This document shows, piece by piece, positions 1 through 6,130 of a stretch of 6,957 nucleotides of DNA. The position numbers were made by a program, and so were the translations under genes. Location: assembly GCA_001795345.1 (NCBI GenBank), contig MGON01000041.1:7476-14432 (forward strand). Direction: 5' to 3'. Positions within the stretch are counted from its first letter, which is position 1. Each line of letters opens with the position of its first letter. The notes below the pieces were generated by a model that saw nothing but the letters and a program-made list of their open reading frames with translations, was not told the DNA's origin and did not search any database. The DNA comes from Chloroflexi bacterium RIFCSPLOWO2_02_FULL_71_16. Lineage in GTDB: Bacteria > Chloroflexota > Limnocylindria > P2-11E.

Positions 1-139
1 GACCGCGCCGGCCACGCCGGCGACGGGCGTCGGCGCCGCCGAACTGGCCACCCGGGCGCTCGCCGCCCGGTCCTGCCGGGCGCGGGCCCGAAGGCTCGCG
101 CTCGTTCCCGCCGTCGCCGCCGCGCTCTTGCTCTTCCAT
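1..139 (-). CDS. 5' part of an unidentified gene with a Gly/Arg-rich start
   Basis: An ATG at 139 shares its A with the cysS stop (TGATG), and AAGGA sits 9 bases upstream (149-153). The frame then stays open for 46 codons to the window edge. The peptide begins MEEQERGGDGG and becomes Gly/Arg/Pro-rich, ending in an RRRRGRRG stretch; no fold or motif is recognisable. In B. subtilis and many relatives cysS is followed by mrnC and the 23S rRNA 2'-O-methyltransferase gene rlmB (trmH family), and some RlmB proteins carry such disordered basic starts, so rlmB is a reasonable guess from position only. Nothing visible proves it. The composition alone could also arise in random G+C-rich DNA, but the start signals are good. 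Confidence 0.6.
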   Translation of the reverse strand, partial: MEEQERGGDGGNEREPSGPRPAGPGGERPGGQFGGADARRRRGRRG

Positions 140-1527
140 CAGCTCTCTTCCTTCTTATGCGGTGGGATGCGCTCCCAGCGCTGCCCTTCCTTGGTGTCCT
201 TGACCAGATAGCCGCGGCGGCGCAGCTCGTCGCGGAGCTGGTCCGATCGCGCATAGTCCCCACGCGCTCGCGCCGCGGCGCGCTCATCGAGCAGTGCGCG
301 CACGTCGTCATCGAGCGCCGTCGCCTGCGCGGTCCACGCCTCGAGGCCAAGCCCGAAGACACGGTCCATGTCGAAGAGGAGCCCGAGGCCGCGGGCGCGG
401 TCGGCTCCCTCCGGCGACGTGAGCAAGGCCACGGCGTCCTCCGCCGCGGCGAGCGCCTTCGCGGTGTTGAAGTCGTCCGCGATCGCCTCGACGAAACGGC
501 GCCGGATCGCGTCCTCCTGGCCGGCCGCGGCCGCGGCGGTGGTCTGCCGAGCCTCACCCACCAGGCTGCGCCACCGGTCGAGGCGCGCCTGCGCCGACGC
601 GAGCCCCTCGCGCGCGAAGTCGACGCCCTTTCGGTAGCTCGTCCCGAGCGTGAGCAGCCGGAACGCGAGGGGATCGAAGCCCCACGACTCGATGTCGCCG
701 AGCTGGTAGAAGCCGCCCGCGGACTTGGCCATCTTCGCGCTGTCCACCCTCAGGAAGCGGTTGTGCATCCAGTACCGGACGAAGGGCTTGCCGGTAGCGC
801 CCTCGGACTGCGCGATCTCGCACTCGTGGTGCGGGAAGAGGTGGTCCTGTCCGCCGGAGTGGATGTCGAAGGTCTCGCCGAGGTACTCCATCGACATGGC
901 CGAGCACTCGATGTGCCAGCCCGGATTCCCGCGACCCCACGGTGAATCCCACTGCTGCAGGTCGCCGGGCTTGGCCGCGCGCCACAGCGCGAAGTCCTGC
1001 GGGTGCCGCTTGTTGGGGTTCACCTCGACGCGAGCCCCGGCCATCCGCTCCTCGGGCAGCTCGGCGTTGAGCCGCGTGCCGTACCCCGGGAACGTCGCGA
1101 CGTCGTAGTACACACCGTCCGCGGCCGCGTAAGCGTGACCCTTCTCGATCAGGCGCTCTATGAGCGCGATCATCTGCGGGACGTGCTCGGTCGCCTTCAC
1201 GACGAAGAGCGGGTCGAGGATGTTGAGCTTGCGGCGGTCGACGAAGAACCGCTCCGTATACATCTGGGCCAGGGCCAGGGGATCCTTGCGCTCGCGGCGC
1301 GCGGCGACCTCCATCTTGTCGTCGCCCTCGTCGAGGTCGCCGACGATGTGGCCGACGTCGGTGATGTTCATCACCTGCGTCACGCGGTAGCCGAGGTATT
1401 CCAGGGAACGCCGCACCACGTCTGCCACGAGGTAGGCGTAGAGGTTCCCGATGTGCTGCCAGTCGTAGACCGTCGGGCCGCAGTTGTAGATCCCGACCTG
1501 GCCGGGGACGAGCGGCTCGAACGGCAC
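139..1527 (-). CDS. cysS: cysteinyl-tRNA synthetase
   Basis: CysRS charges tRNA-Cys with cysteine using ATP. The coordinates start at the first usual start codon in frame, a GTG at 1527, giving 462 residues. Class I motifs are HIGN (25-28) after CGPTVYD and KMAKS (265-269). The zinc ligands are visible as C16, C208 (GWHIECSAMS), H233 and E237 (FPHHECEIAQ). A DALR-type helical domain follows, and the C-terminal RSDQLRDELRRRGYLVKD (427-444) is the usual CysRS tail. The protein probably starts earlier. Upstream in the same frame, LRLYDSARRS matches the first strand of CysRS enzymes, and no ATG, GTG or TTG lies between there and the ispF stop. An ATC at 1587 with AAGGGGG five bases upstream is a candidate start, adding 20 residues; a CTG at 1614 is another. 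It is probably co-transcribed with ispF. The stop codon shares one base with the next ATG. Confidence 0.95.
   Translation of the reverse strand: MPFEPLVPGQVGIYNCGPTVYDWQHIGNLYAYLVADVVRRSLEYLGYRVTQVMNITDVGHIVGDLDEGDDKMEVAARRERKDPLALAQMYTERFFVDRRKLNILDPLFVVKATEHVPQMIALIERLIEKGHAYAAADGVYYDVATFPGYGTRLNAELPEERMAGARVEVNPNKRHPQDFALWRAAKPGDLQQWDSPWGRGNPGWHIECSAMSMEYLGETFDIHSGGQDHLFPHHECEIAQSEGATGKPFVRYWMHNRFLRVDSAKMAKSAGGFYQLGDIESWGFDPLAFRLLTLGTSYRKGVDFAREGLASAQARLDRWRSLVGEARQTTAAAAAGQEDAIRRRFVEAIADDFNTAKALAAAEDAVALLTSPEGADRARGLGLLFDMDRVFGLGLEAWTAQATALDDDVRALLDERAAARARGDYARSDQLRDELRRRGYLVKDTKEGQRWERIPPHKKEES
149..153 (-). promoter_or_regulatory. ribosome binding site of the gene after cysS
   Basis: AAGGA on the minus strand lies within the last cysS codons, 9 bases before the ATG at 139. 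It supports a translated gene leaving the window at base 1. Confidence 0.55.
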
Positions 1528-1587
1528 GACCGACCGTCGTGCGCTGTCGTAGAGCCGAAGCGCGGTGCGGGTCTCGCTCGCCGTGAT
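1528..1587 (-). other. cysS: probable N-terminal extension of CysS in frame
   Basis: Twenty codons upstream of the GTG at 1527 stay in frame with cysS and read ITASETRTALRLYDSARRSV. The stretch LRLYDSARR lines up with the first strand of CysRS proteins (E. coli begins MLKIFNTLTRQKE). The first codon is ATC, not ATG. This suggests either a rare ATC start, an error or mutation of ATG, or initiation further upstream at CTG 1614. Confidence 0.65.
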
Positions 1588-1592
1588 GTCGT

Positions 1593-1599
1593 CCCCCTT
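1593..1599 (-). promoter_or_regulatory. candidate cysS ribosome binding site
   Basis: AAGGGGG lies 5 bases before the ATC at 1587 and 65 bases before the GTG at 1527, which has no Shine-Dalgarno of its own (the bases before it are CGGTCGGTC). The placement favours initiation at or near 1587. Confidence 0.5.
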
Positions 1600-1610
1600 G
1601 TCGGGCGGGA

Positions 1611-2123
1611 TCAGCGCTCCTCGACGAGCGCCGTCGCGAGGGCCGCGATGGCCTGCCCCGCGCCCAGGGCGCCGAGGCCGTCGTTCGTCGTCGCCTTGAC
1701 GCTCACGCGCCGGGCGTCCAGGCCGATCGCGTCCGCGACGTTCGCGCGCATCGCGTCCGTGTGCGACGCGAGGCGCGGCGCCTCCGCGATCACGGTCGCG
1801 TCCACCGACGCGACGACGAAGCTCGCGCCGCCGAGAAGCGTCGCCACCCGGCGCAGCAGCCCGAGGCTGCTCGCTCCCGCGTAGGCCGGATCGTCGCTGG
1901 GAAAGTGCTTACCGAGGTCGCCGAGCCCCGCGGCACCGAGCAGCGCGTCCATGACCGCGTGCACGAGGACGTCACCGTCAGAGTGGCCGACGAGGCCCGT
2001 CGGGTGCTCGATCGCGACACCGCCCAGCACGAGGCGGCGATCCGGCGCGAGCCGGTGGATATCGTAGCCCAGGCCGCTTCGGAAGCGCGCGTGCGTGACG
2101 GGCCGCTCCGACCCAGGACTCAT
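1611..2123 (-). CDS. ispF: 2-C-methyl-D-erythritol 2,4-cyclodiphosphate synthase
   Basis: IspF cyclises CDP-ME 2-phosphate to MEcPP with loss of CMP, two steps after IspD in the same pathway. It is 170 residues from the ATG at 2123. The metal site is D21 and H23 in GLGYDIHR, with H55 in DVLVHAVMDALLGAAG. HSDGD (47-51), GDLGKHFPSDDP (68-79) and KATTNDGLG (143-151) match family blocks. The N-terminal dozen residues before FRSGLGYDIH are extra and variable. The acid after the Thr pair is Asp148, not the usual Glu. The following GFxGRGEGIA block reads GALGAGQAIA, so three residues normally at the trimer axis are changed. The same frame is open far upstream, but that part overlaps ispD and resembles nothing known. 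The start shares four bases with the ispD stop. IspD and IspF, sometimes fused in other bacteria, are separate here. Confidence 0.95.
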   Translation of the reverse strand: MSPGSERPVTHARFRSGLGYDIHRLAPDRRLVLGGVAIEHPTGLVGHSDGDVLVHAVMDALLGAAGLGDLGKHFPSDDPAYAGASSLGLLRRVATLLGGASFVVASVDATVIAEAPRLASHTDAMRANVADAIGLDARRVSVKATTNDGLGALGAGQAIAALATALVEER

Positions 2124-2845
2124 ATCCGCTGCTGCGAGCGTTGGCCGCTCGAGACGGCGGCGACCGCGACGATGCCCTTCGCGACGAGCTCGCGGGCGTA
2201 CGACACGTCCTCCATGGTGGTGAGCTTTAGGTTTCGGCGGTCGCCGTGGACCATGCGCACCCGCTCCCCCGCCGCGACCACGGCGGCGGCGTCGTCGGTG
2301 AACGAGCGGTCGCCCGCGGCCCGGCGCGAGCGCTCGAGGAGGTCGCGGCGGAACGCCTGCGGCGTCTGGATCTGCCAGAGGCCCTCGCGCTCCAGCTCCT
2401 CGAGCGACGCGCCCGCCTCGTCCGCGCGCCGCACCGTATCGGCAAGCGGGATGCCCGCGATGGCCGAGCCGTCGCGGGTCGCGCCCTCGACGCAGCGCGC
2501 GAAGAGCGCGGGCTGGACGAACGGCCGGGCGGCATCGTGGATGGCCAGCACCGGCGCGCTCGTCGCATCGAGCGCGGCCCACGAGGACGCGGTGCGCACG
2601 GTGCCGCCCGCGACGACGCGCACGTCGCGGTAGCGCGCGGCTACCAGCGCGGAGACCGCCTCGAGCCGCGCGGGCGCCGCGACCACGACGATCTCGTCGA
2701 AGACCCCGCTCGCGCGGGCGGCCGCGATGGACCAGCACACAACGGGCAGCGGACCGAGGTCGAGCGTCACCTTGTCCTCGCCCAGGCGGGAAGAGCCGCC
2801 GGCGGCGAGGATCGCCGCGGCGGCGCGCTCGCTAATGCGCGCCAC
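2120..2845 (-). CDS. ispD: 2-C-methyl-D-erythritol 4-phosphate cytidylyltransferase
   Basis: IspD joins CTP and MEP to give CDP-ME, the third step of the MEP route to isoprenoids, in the cytosol. The 241 residues are a normal length. The CTP-binding loop is LAAGGSSRLGEDK (13-25), with the expected basic residues at R20 and K25. Further family blocks are IHDAARPFV, GIPLADTVR, LWQIQTPQAFRRDLL, FTDDAA and GDRRNLKLTTMEDV near the C-terminus, the last holding the Lys that contacts substrate. R20 and K25 are five residues apart, against seven in the E. coli enzyme, and the usual Pro-Lys-Gln is replaced by Asp-Lys-Val; I believe similar short DK loops occur in other bacteria. The start is GTG, inside the end of the yacL-like gene, with no strong ribosome binding site, so coupling is likely. 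The stop overlaps the ispF start as ATGA. Confidence 0.95.
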   Translation of the reverse strand: MARISERAAAAILAAGGSSRLGEDKVTLDLGPLPVVCWSIAAARASGVFDEIVVVAAPARLEAVSALVAARYRDVRVVAGGTVRTASSWAALDATSAPVLAIHDAARPFVQPALFARCVEGATRDGSAIAGIPLADTVRRADEAGASLEELEREGLWQIQTPQAFRRDLLERSRRAAGDRSFTDDAAAVVAAGERVRMVHGDRRNLKLTTMEDVSYARELVAKGIVAVAAVSSGQRSQQRI

Positions 2846-3905
2846 GCGGACGACGCGGAGCCTCGGCCTCGCCCTTCGGCTGCGCGAAGATCATGCGCCC
2901 GCCCACCGTCTGGAGGACGCGCATGACCGTCACCGTGAGGTCAGAGCCGAGGTGGCGCGCGCCGTTCTCGACGACGATCATCGTGCCGTCCTCGAGGTAG
3001 CCGACGCCCTGCTGCGGCTCCTTCCCCTCCTGCATCACGCGCACCGTGATCTCCTCGCCGGGCAGCACGACGGGACGGACCGCCTTCGCGAGGTCGTTCA
3101 TGTTCAGCACCTGGACGCCCTGCAGCTCGGCCACGCGGTTCAGGCCGTAGTCGTTGGTCATGATCGGGACACCGAGGGAACGGCCGAGGGACACGAGCTT
3201 CGCGTCGGCGCCCTGCACGCCGGCGGGGTCGGCCTCGGTGACCTCCACTCGGACCGTGGTCTCGCGCTGCATGCGCGAGAGCATCTCGAGGCCGCGGCGA
3301 CCGCGCTCGCGCCGTGACCCGTCCGACGAGTCCGCGAAGAGCTGGAGCTCCGCGAGGATGAAGCGCGGCACGAGCAAGGTCCCGCGGACGAAGCCGGCCT
3401 TCGCGACGTCGGCCACGCGCCCGTCGATGATCACGGACGTGTCGAGCAGCACGCGCTGCCCGTCGCGCGCGCGGCCGGCGCGCAGCTCGCGCACCAGCGC
3501 GGCCAGGTCGGCACGACGCAGCATCCCCGCCGCGGCGCCGGTCACGCCGAGTAGCGCGGCGACGACGATGGGCGCGAAGCGGCCTAGGTCCCCTGGAAGG
3601 AACGCGAGCGGGATCGCGAGGAAGACCGCGAGCAGGAGCCCGAAGGCCGCACCGAAGGATCCGCCGAGCAGGTCGCCGAAGGATGCCTCACGGATGCGGC
3701 GCGCGAGGGCCCGGCCCGGAAGGATCGTCGCGTACGGCGCGCCCAGGTACCCGAGGATCGCGCACGCGATCCCGAGCAGGAGGACGACCGTGAGCTGATC
3801 GCGCGCCGGGGTGAGCTGTCCGAACTGGAGTAGCTCCGCACCCAGGTAGAAGCCGAAGAAGAACCCGAAGAGTGCACCGCCGAGGCGGACGACAGATAGG
3901 AGCAC
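2832..3905 (-). CDS. yacL: membrane-anchored PIN/TRAM domain protein, YacL family
   Basis: This 357-residue protein has the YacL layout. Four membrane segments (about residues 5-27, 38-60, 80-103 and 110-130) are followed by a cytoplasmic PIN domain from about 150 and a TRAM domain from about 277 to 341. The PIN acidic set is visible: D155 in LLDTSVIIDGR (with D161), E186 in ILAELQLF, D234 in QGADAKLV and D252 in TNDYGLN. This is the pattern of a metal-dependent RNase, so an RNA-cleaving or RNA-binding role at the membrane is likely; the target is unknown. The TRAM part includes LPGEEITVRVMQEGKEPQQGVGYLEDGTMIVVE-type residues that usually bind RNA. A short Arg/Pro-rich tail ends the protein. 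The start is GTG with a perfect Shine-Dalgarno. Its end overlaps ispD by 14 bases, and its position upstream of ispD/ispF matches B. subtilis. Domain identity is secure; the cellular role is inferred. Confidence 0.92.
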   Translation of the reverse strand: MLLSVVRLGGALFGFFFGFYLGAELLQFGQLTPARDQLTVVLLLGIACAILGYLGAPYATILPGRALARRIREASFGDLLGGSFGAAFGLLLAVFLAIPLAFLPGDLGRFAPIVVAALLGVTGAAAGMLRRADLAALVRELRAGRARDGQRVLLDTSVIIDGRVADVAKAGFVRGTLLVPRFILAELQLFADSSDGSRRERGRRGLEMLSRMQRETTVRVEVTEADPAGVQGADAKLVSLGRSLGVPIMTNDYGLNRVAELQGVQVLNMNDLAKAVRPVVLPGEEITVRVMQEGKEPQQGVGYLEDGTMIVVENGARHLGSDLTVTVMRVLQTVGGRMIFAQPKGEAEAPRRPRGAH

Positions 3906-4013
3906 CCGCTGGCCACCTCCTTTCTCTCGAGGTACCCGCCGCCACCAGCCCGACCGATGAAGTCGTGGCCGCCGGCCGATGCGCGCGGGAGATGGATGAG
4001 CATGGCCGCGAGT
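3906..4013 (-). other. radA to yacL-like intergenic gap, 108 bases
   Basis: This is the longest gap in the window and the likely place for a promoter of the downstream yacL-isp-cysS run. I find no convincing -35/-10 pair. A GGCC-GGC-GGCC element sits mid-gap but is too short to call a terminator. A short open frame beginning with ATG at 4003 runs on into the yacL-like gene out of frame and turns serine-rich, as shadow frames do here. The only firm signal is the Shine-Dalgarno at its end. Confidence 0.5.
3915..3923 (-). promoter_or_regulatory. perfect Shine-Dalgarno of the yacL-like gene
   Basis: AAAGGAGGT is the full nine-base complement of the usual 16S 3' tail and lies 9 bases before the GTG at 3905, an ideal spacing. 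It fixes the start of the PIN/TRAM gene and is the strongest translation signal in the window. Confidence 0.85.
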
Positions 4014-5384
4014 TTACTGGTCGGCGATCCCCGAGCGGGCGATGGCCTCGCGCAGGTCGCGCACCGGGACGACCTCGAGCGATGTGCCGTCGAGGTCGCG
4101 CGCGCTCGCCGCGGGCACGATGGCGCGCTCGAACCCGAGCCGTTCGGCCTCGCGCAGCCGCGCCGCCAGGCGCTGGACGCGGCGGACCTCGCCGCCCAGG
4201 CCGAGCTCGCCGAGGAAGACGGCGCGCGGGTCGGCGGGTCGGTCGCGGAGCGCCGACGCGACCGCGACCGCGAGCCCCAGGTCCGTCGCCGGCTCGCGCA
4301 CCCGCAGCCCGCCGACGAGGTTCACGTACACGTCATGCTGCCCGAGCGAGAGCCCGGCGCGCTTGGCGAGCACCGCGAGCAGGAGCACGACGCGCTGCAG
4401 GTCGGCGCCGTTCGCGGTGCGGCGCGGGAGGCCGAAGCTCGTCGGCGTGACGAGCGCCTGCACCTCGACCAGCAGCGGCCGCGTGCCCTCGAGCGTTGGG
4501 ACGACGACGCTGCCCGACACGCCGCGGCCGCGCTCCTCGAGGAACACGCCCGAGGGGTCGGCGACCTCGCGCAGTCCGGCGTCGCTCATCTCGAAGACGC
4601 CGACCTCGTCGGTCGAGCCGAAGCGGTTCTTGGTCGCGCGGAGGATCCGGAAGGAGTGGAAGCGCTCGCCCTCCAGGTAGAGCACCGCGTCGACGATGTG
4701 CTCGAGCACGCGCGGCCCGGCGACCGCGCCCTCCTTGGTCACGTGCCCGATGAGGAAGATCGGGACGTCGTCGCCCTTCGCGACCTCGAGGAGGCGCGCG
4801 GTGCACTCGCGGAGCTGCGAGACACCGCCAGCCGCGGAGCCGATCGCGTCCGAGCTCATCGTCTGGATCGAGTCGATGACCGCGAGGGCCGGACGTGTCT
4901 GGCGGATCGTCTCCATGACCGTGGCCAGGTCCGTCTCGGCGAGGAGCGAGATGCCGGCGCCGTCGATGCCGAAGCGGCGAGCGCGGAGCTTCACCTGAAC
5001 GGCCGACTCCTCGCCGGAGACGTAGAGGACGGTCCCGCGCTCGCGGAGCCGCGCGGAGGCCTGCATGAGCAGGCTGCTCTTGCCGATGCCGGGGTCGCCG
5101 CCGAGCAGGACGAGCGACCCGCGGACCATGCCGCCGCCGAGCACGCGGTCGAACTCGGCGATGCCGGTCGGGATGCGGTCCTCCGCGGACATCGGTACCT
5201 GGTCGAGCGGGATGGCCACGCGCGGCGCGCGCGCGGCGCCGGCGCGGCCCTTCGGCGGGGCGACGACGCGCTCCTCGACGAAGCTGTTCCAGCCCTCGCA
5301 CGAAGGGCAGCGGCCTGCCCACTTCGGCGACTGGAAGCCGCACTGCTGGCAGACGAAGGCGGTCTTGGGCTTGGCCGGGGGCAT
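4014..5384 (-). CDS. radA: DNA repair protein RadA (Sms)
   Basis: RadA is a cytoplasmic RecA-like ATPase that processes branched recombination intermediates and drives branch migration. The 456 residues match the usual RadA length. A four-cysteine zinc finger is at C12, C15, C26 and C29 (CQQCG, then CPSC). The Walker A is GGDPGIGKSS (95-104), the Walker B is AVIDS (168-172), and the RadA-specific KNRFG is at 252-256. The C-terminal Lon-like domain follows, with NLVGGLRVREPATDLG (355-370) and FLGELGLGGEVR (390-401). All key residues are intact. The ATG at 5384 is chosen because family similarity starts at MPPAKPKTAFVCQQCG. The same frame stays open upstream to a GTG at 5525, but that stretch overlaps the membrane gene and resembles nothing in RadA. 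The start has only a weak GGA four bases upstream. In B. subtilis disA follows radA; here the next gene is the yacL-like one. Confidence 0.97.
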   Translation of the reverse strand: MPPAKPKTAFVCQQCGFQSPKWAGRCPSCEGWNSFVEERVVAPPKGRAGAARAPRVAIPLDQVPMSAEDRIPTGIAEFDRVLGGGMVRGSLVLLGGDPGIGKSSLLMQASARLRERGTVLYVSGEESAVQVKLRARRFGIDGAGISLLAETDLATVMETIRQTRPALAVIDSIQTMSSDAIGSAAGGVSQLRECTARLLEVAKGDDVPIFLIGHVTKEGAVAGPRVLEHIVDAVLYLEGERFHSFRILRATKNRFGSTDEVGVFEMSDAGLREVADPSGVFLEERGRGVSGSVVVPTLEGTRPLLVEVQALVTPTSFGLPRRTANGADLQRVVLLLAVLAKRAGLSLGQHDVYVNLVGGLRVREPATDLGLAVAVASALRDRPADPRAVFLGELGLGGEVRRVQRLAARLREAERLGFERAIVPAASARDLDGTSLEVVPVRDLREAIARSGIADQ

Positions 5385-5396
5385 CGCGTCCAGTAT

Positions 5397-5416
5397 CGGC
5401 GCTCGCGTGAGCGCCG
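5397..5416 (-). other. 8-bp-stem hairpin between membrane gene and radA
   Basis: CGGCGCTC and GAGCGCCG form a perfect 8-bp stem around a 4-base loop. It begins 3 bases past the stop codon of the membrane gene and ends 12 bases before the radA ATG. No T-run follows on the minus strand (the next bases are ATACTGG), so it is not a standard intrinsic terminator. It could limit read-through, stabilise an RNA end, or affect radA translation, which has no strong Shine-Dalgarno. In G+C-rich DNA such a stem can also arise by chance. Confidence 0.4.
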
Positions 5417-5419
5417 CGG

Positions 5420-6130
5420 CTACGGGCGGGTGGTCGGCGTCGGGATCGCCCTTATCTGTATGTCGCCGCCGCGTTCGATCCCTTCTCCAGGCCCGCTCCC
5501 CAGCTCTGCTGTAGCGATGAACCACGCAGCGATCGCCAGAAGTGGAACAGCCAGAAGGAGTATCGGTACAAGCCAGCGCACGGCCTGGCGGTTCCCAGGT
5601 GCGGTCTCTCCGGCCGCCGGCCTCGCCGACGCGCGGAGCCCCGCAACTCCGAGGGCGGCGACGCTCGGCAGATACAGGAACCCGACGAGAGAAGCAGAGA
5701 GAAAGAGCATCGCGAGTACGAGCAGACTTACGGAAGCGACATAGGTCGCTCCGAGTATTACGCCGGTGACACGATCGAACCGACGTGATCCCAACAGCAC
5801 CTGGAGGATCACTGGGAACGCGGCGATCGCCACCGGGATGGCACCGATCAGCAGCCCGCGGACTTCCTCCTGATCGAGGATGCTGCGCCTTGCCTGCCCC
5901 AACTGGGGGCTCCCGGGTATCGGAACTCCCTCCAGACGCAGTGGGAGCAAGAGGATGGCCAAAGAAGCTGCGGTCGCGAGCACGACCGCAAGCACACCAA
6001 GAGATGTCGATCGTCCGCGAAGGAGGCGGTCAAGAACGATGCCGAGGCCGAAGGCGGCCGCGGGAATGCTCGCGAGCCCAAGTAGCGCCGCGACGTAAAA
6101 GCTGAGCGGTATCTCGCGGCCGAAGGTCAC
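5420..6130 (-). CDS. unrecognised multi-pass membrane protein
   Basis: I do not recognise this 236-residue protein. It starts at GTG (6130-6128), overlapping the upstream stop by four bases, and ends with TAG at 5420-5422. Hydrophobic stretches suggest membrane segments at about residues 8-33, 43-64, 92-114, 122-145, 147-165 and 185-207. A polar loop with Arg and Asp/Glu lies at about 79-91, and a short Pro/Thr-rich tail follows the last segment (209-236). No catalytic motif, cysteine pair or transporter signature is visible. The DNA has less G+C than its neighbours (52-62% in three counted 60-base lines against 70-83% in radA lines), and its codons end in A or T more often. That fits weak codon selection or recent acquisition. 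Its clear ribosome binding site and unbroken membrane pattern argue that it is real. A structural role linked to the DUF3048 protein is only a guess from the overlap. Confidence 0.8.
   Translation of the reverse strand: MTFGREIPLSFYVAALLGLASIPAAAFGLGIVLDRLLRGRSTSLGVLAVVLATAASLAILLLPLRLEGVPIPGSPQLGQARRSILDQEEVRGLLIGAIPVAIAAFPVILQVLLGSRRFDRVTGVILGATYVASVSLLVLAMLFLSASLVGFLYLPSVAALGVAGLRASARPAAGETAPGNRQAVRWLVPILLLAVPLLAIAAWFIATAELGSGPGEGIERGGDIQIRAIPTPTTRP

Noticed and set aside
1003..2633. Long plus-strand open frames across cysS, ispF and ispD
   Set aside because: They are shadows of strongly supported minus-strand genes, with low-complexity Arg/Val/Asp content and no recognisable motif.
2124..2738. 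Upstream extension of ispF, giving a 375-residue protein
   Set aside because: The extra N-terminal part lies out of frame over ispD and is an Arg/Gly/Ala string without family similarity. The ATG at 2123 gives a normal IspF.
3584..4003. Minus-strand open frame starting in the radA to yacL gap
   Set aside because: It runs out of frame into the yacL-like gene and becomes a Ser/Arg string. The perfect Shine-Dalgarno inside it serves the GTG at 3905.
5391..5400. GATACT as a -10 element for radA
   Set aside because: Four of six bases match the consensus but no -35 element is seen at the right distance, and it lies too close to the ATG unless the transcript is almost leaderless.
5385..5525. 47-residue N-terminal extension of RadA
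   Set aside because: It overlaps the membrane gene in another frame, and RadA similarity begins at MPPAKPKTAF just before the zinc finger.
3957..5744. 595-codon plus-strand open frame across radA
   Set aside because: It is antisense to radA, whose motifs are all intact. It is rich in Arg, Asp, Glu and Ala, as expected of reverse frames in very G+C-rich genes, and shows no domain.
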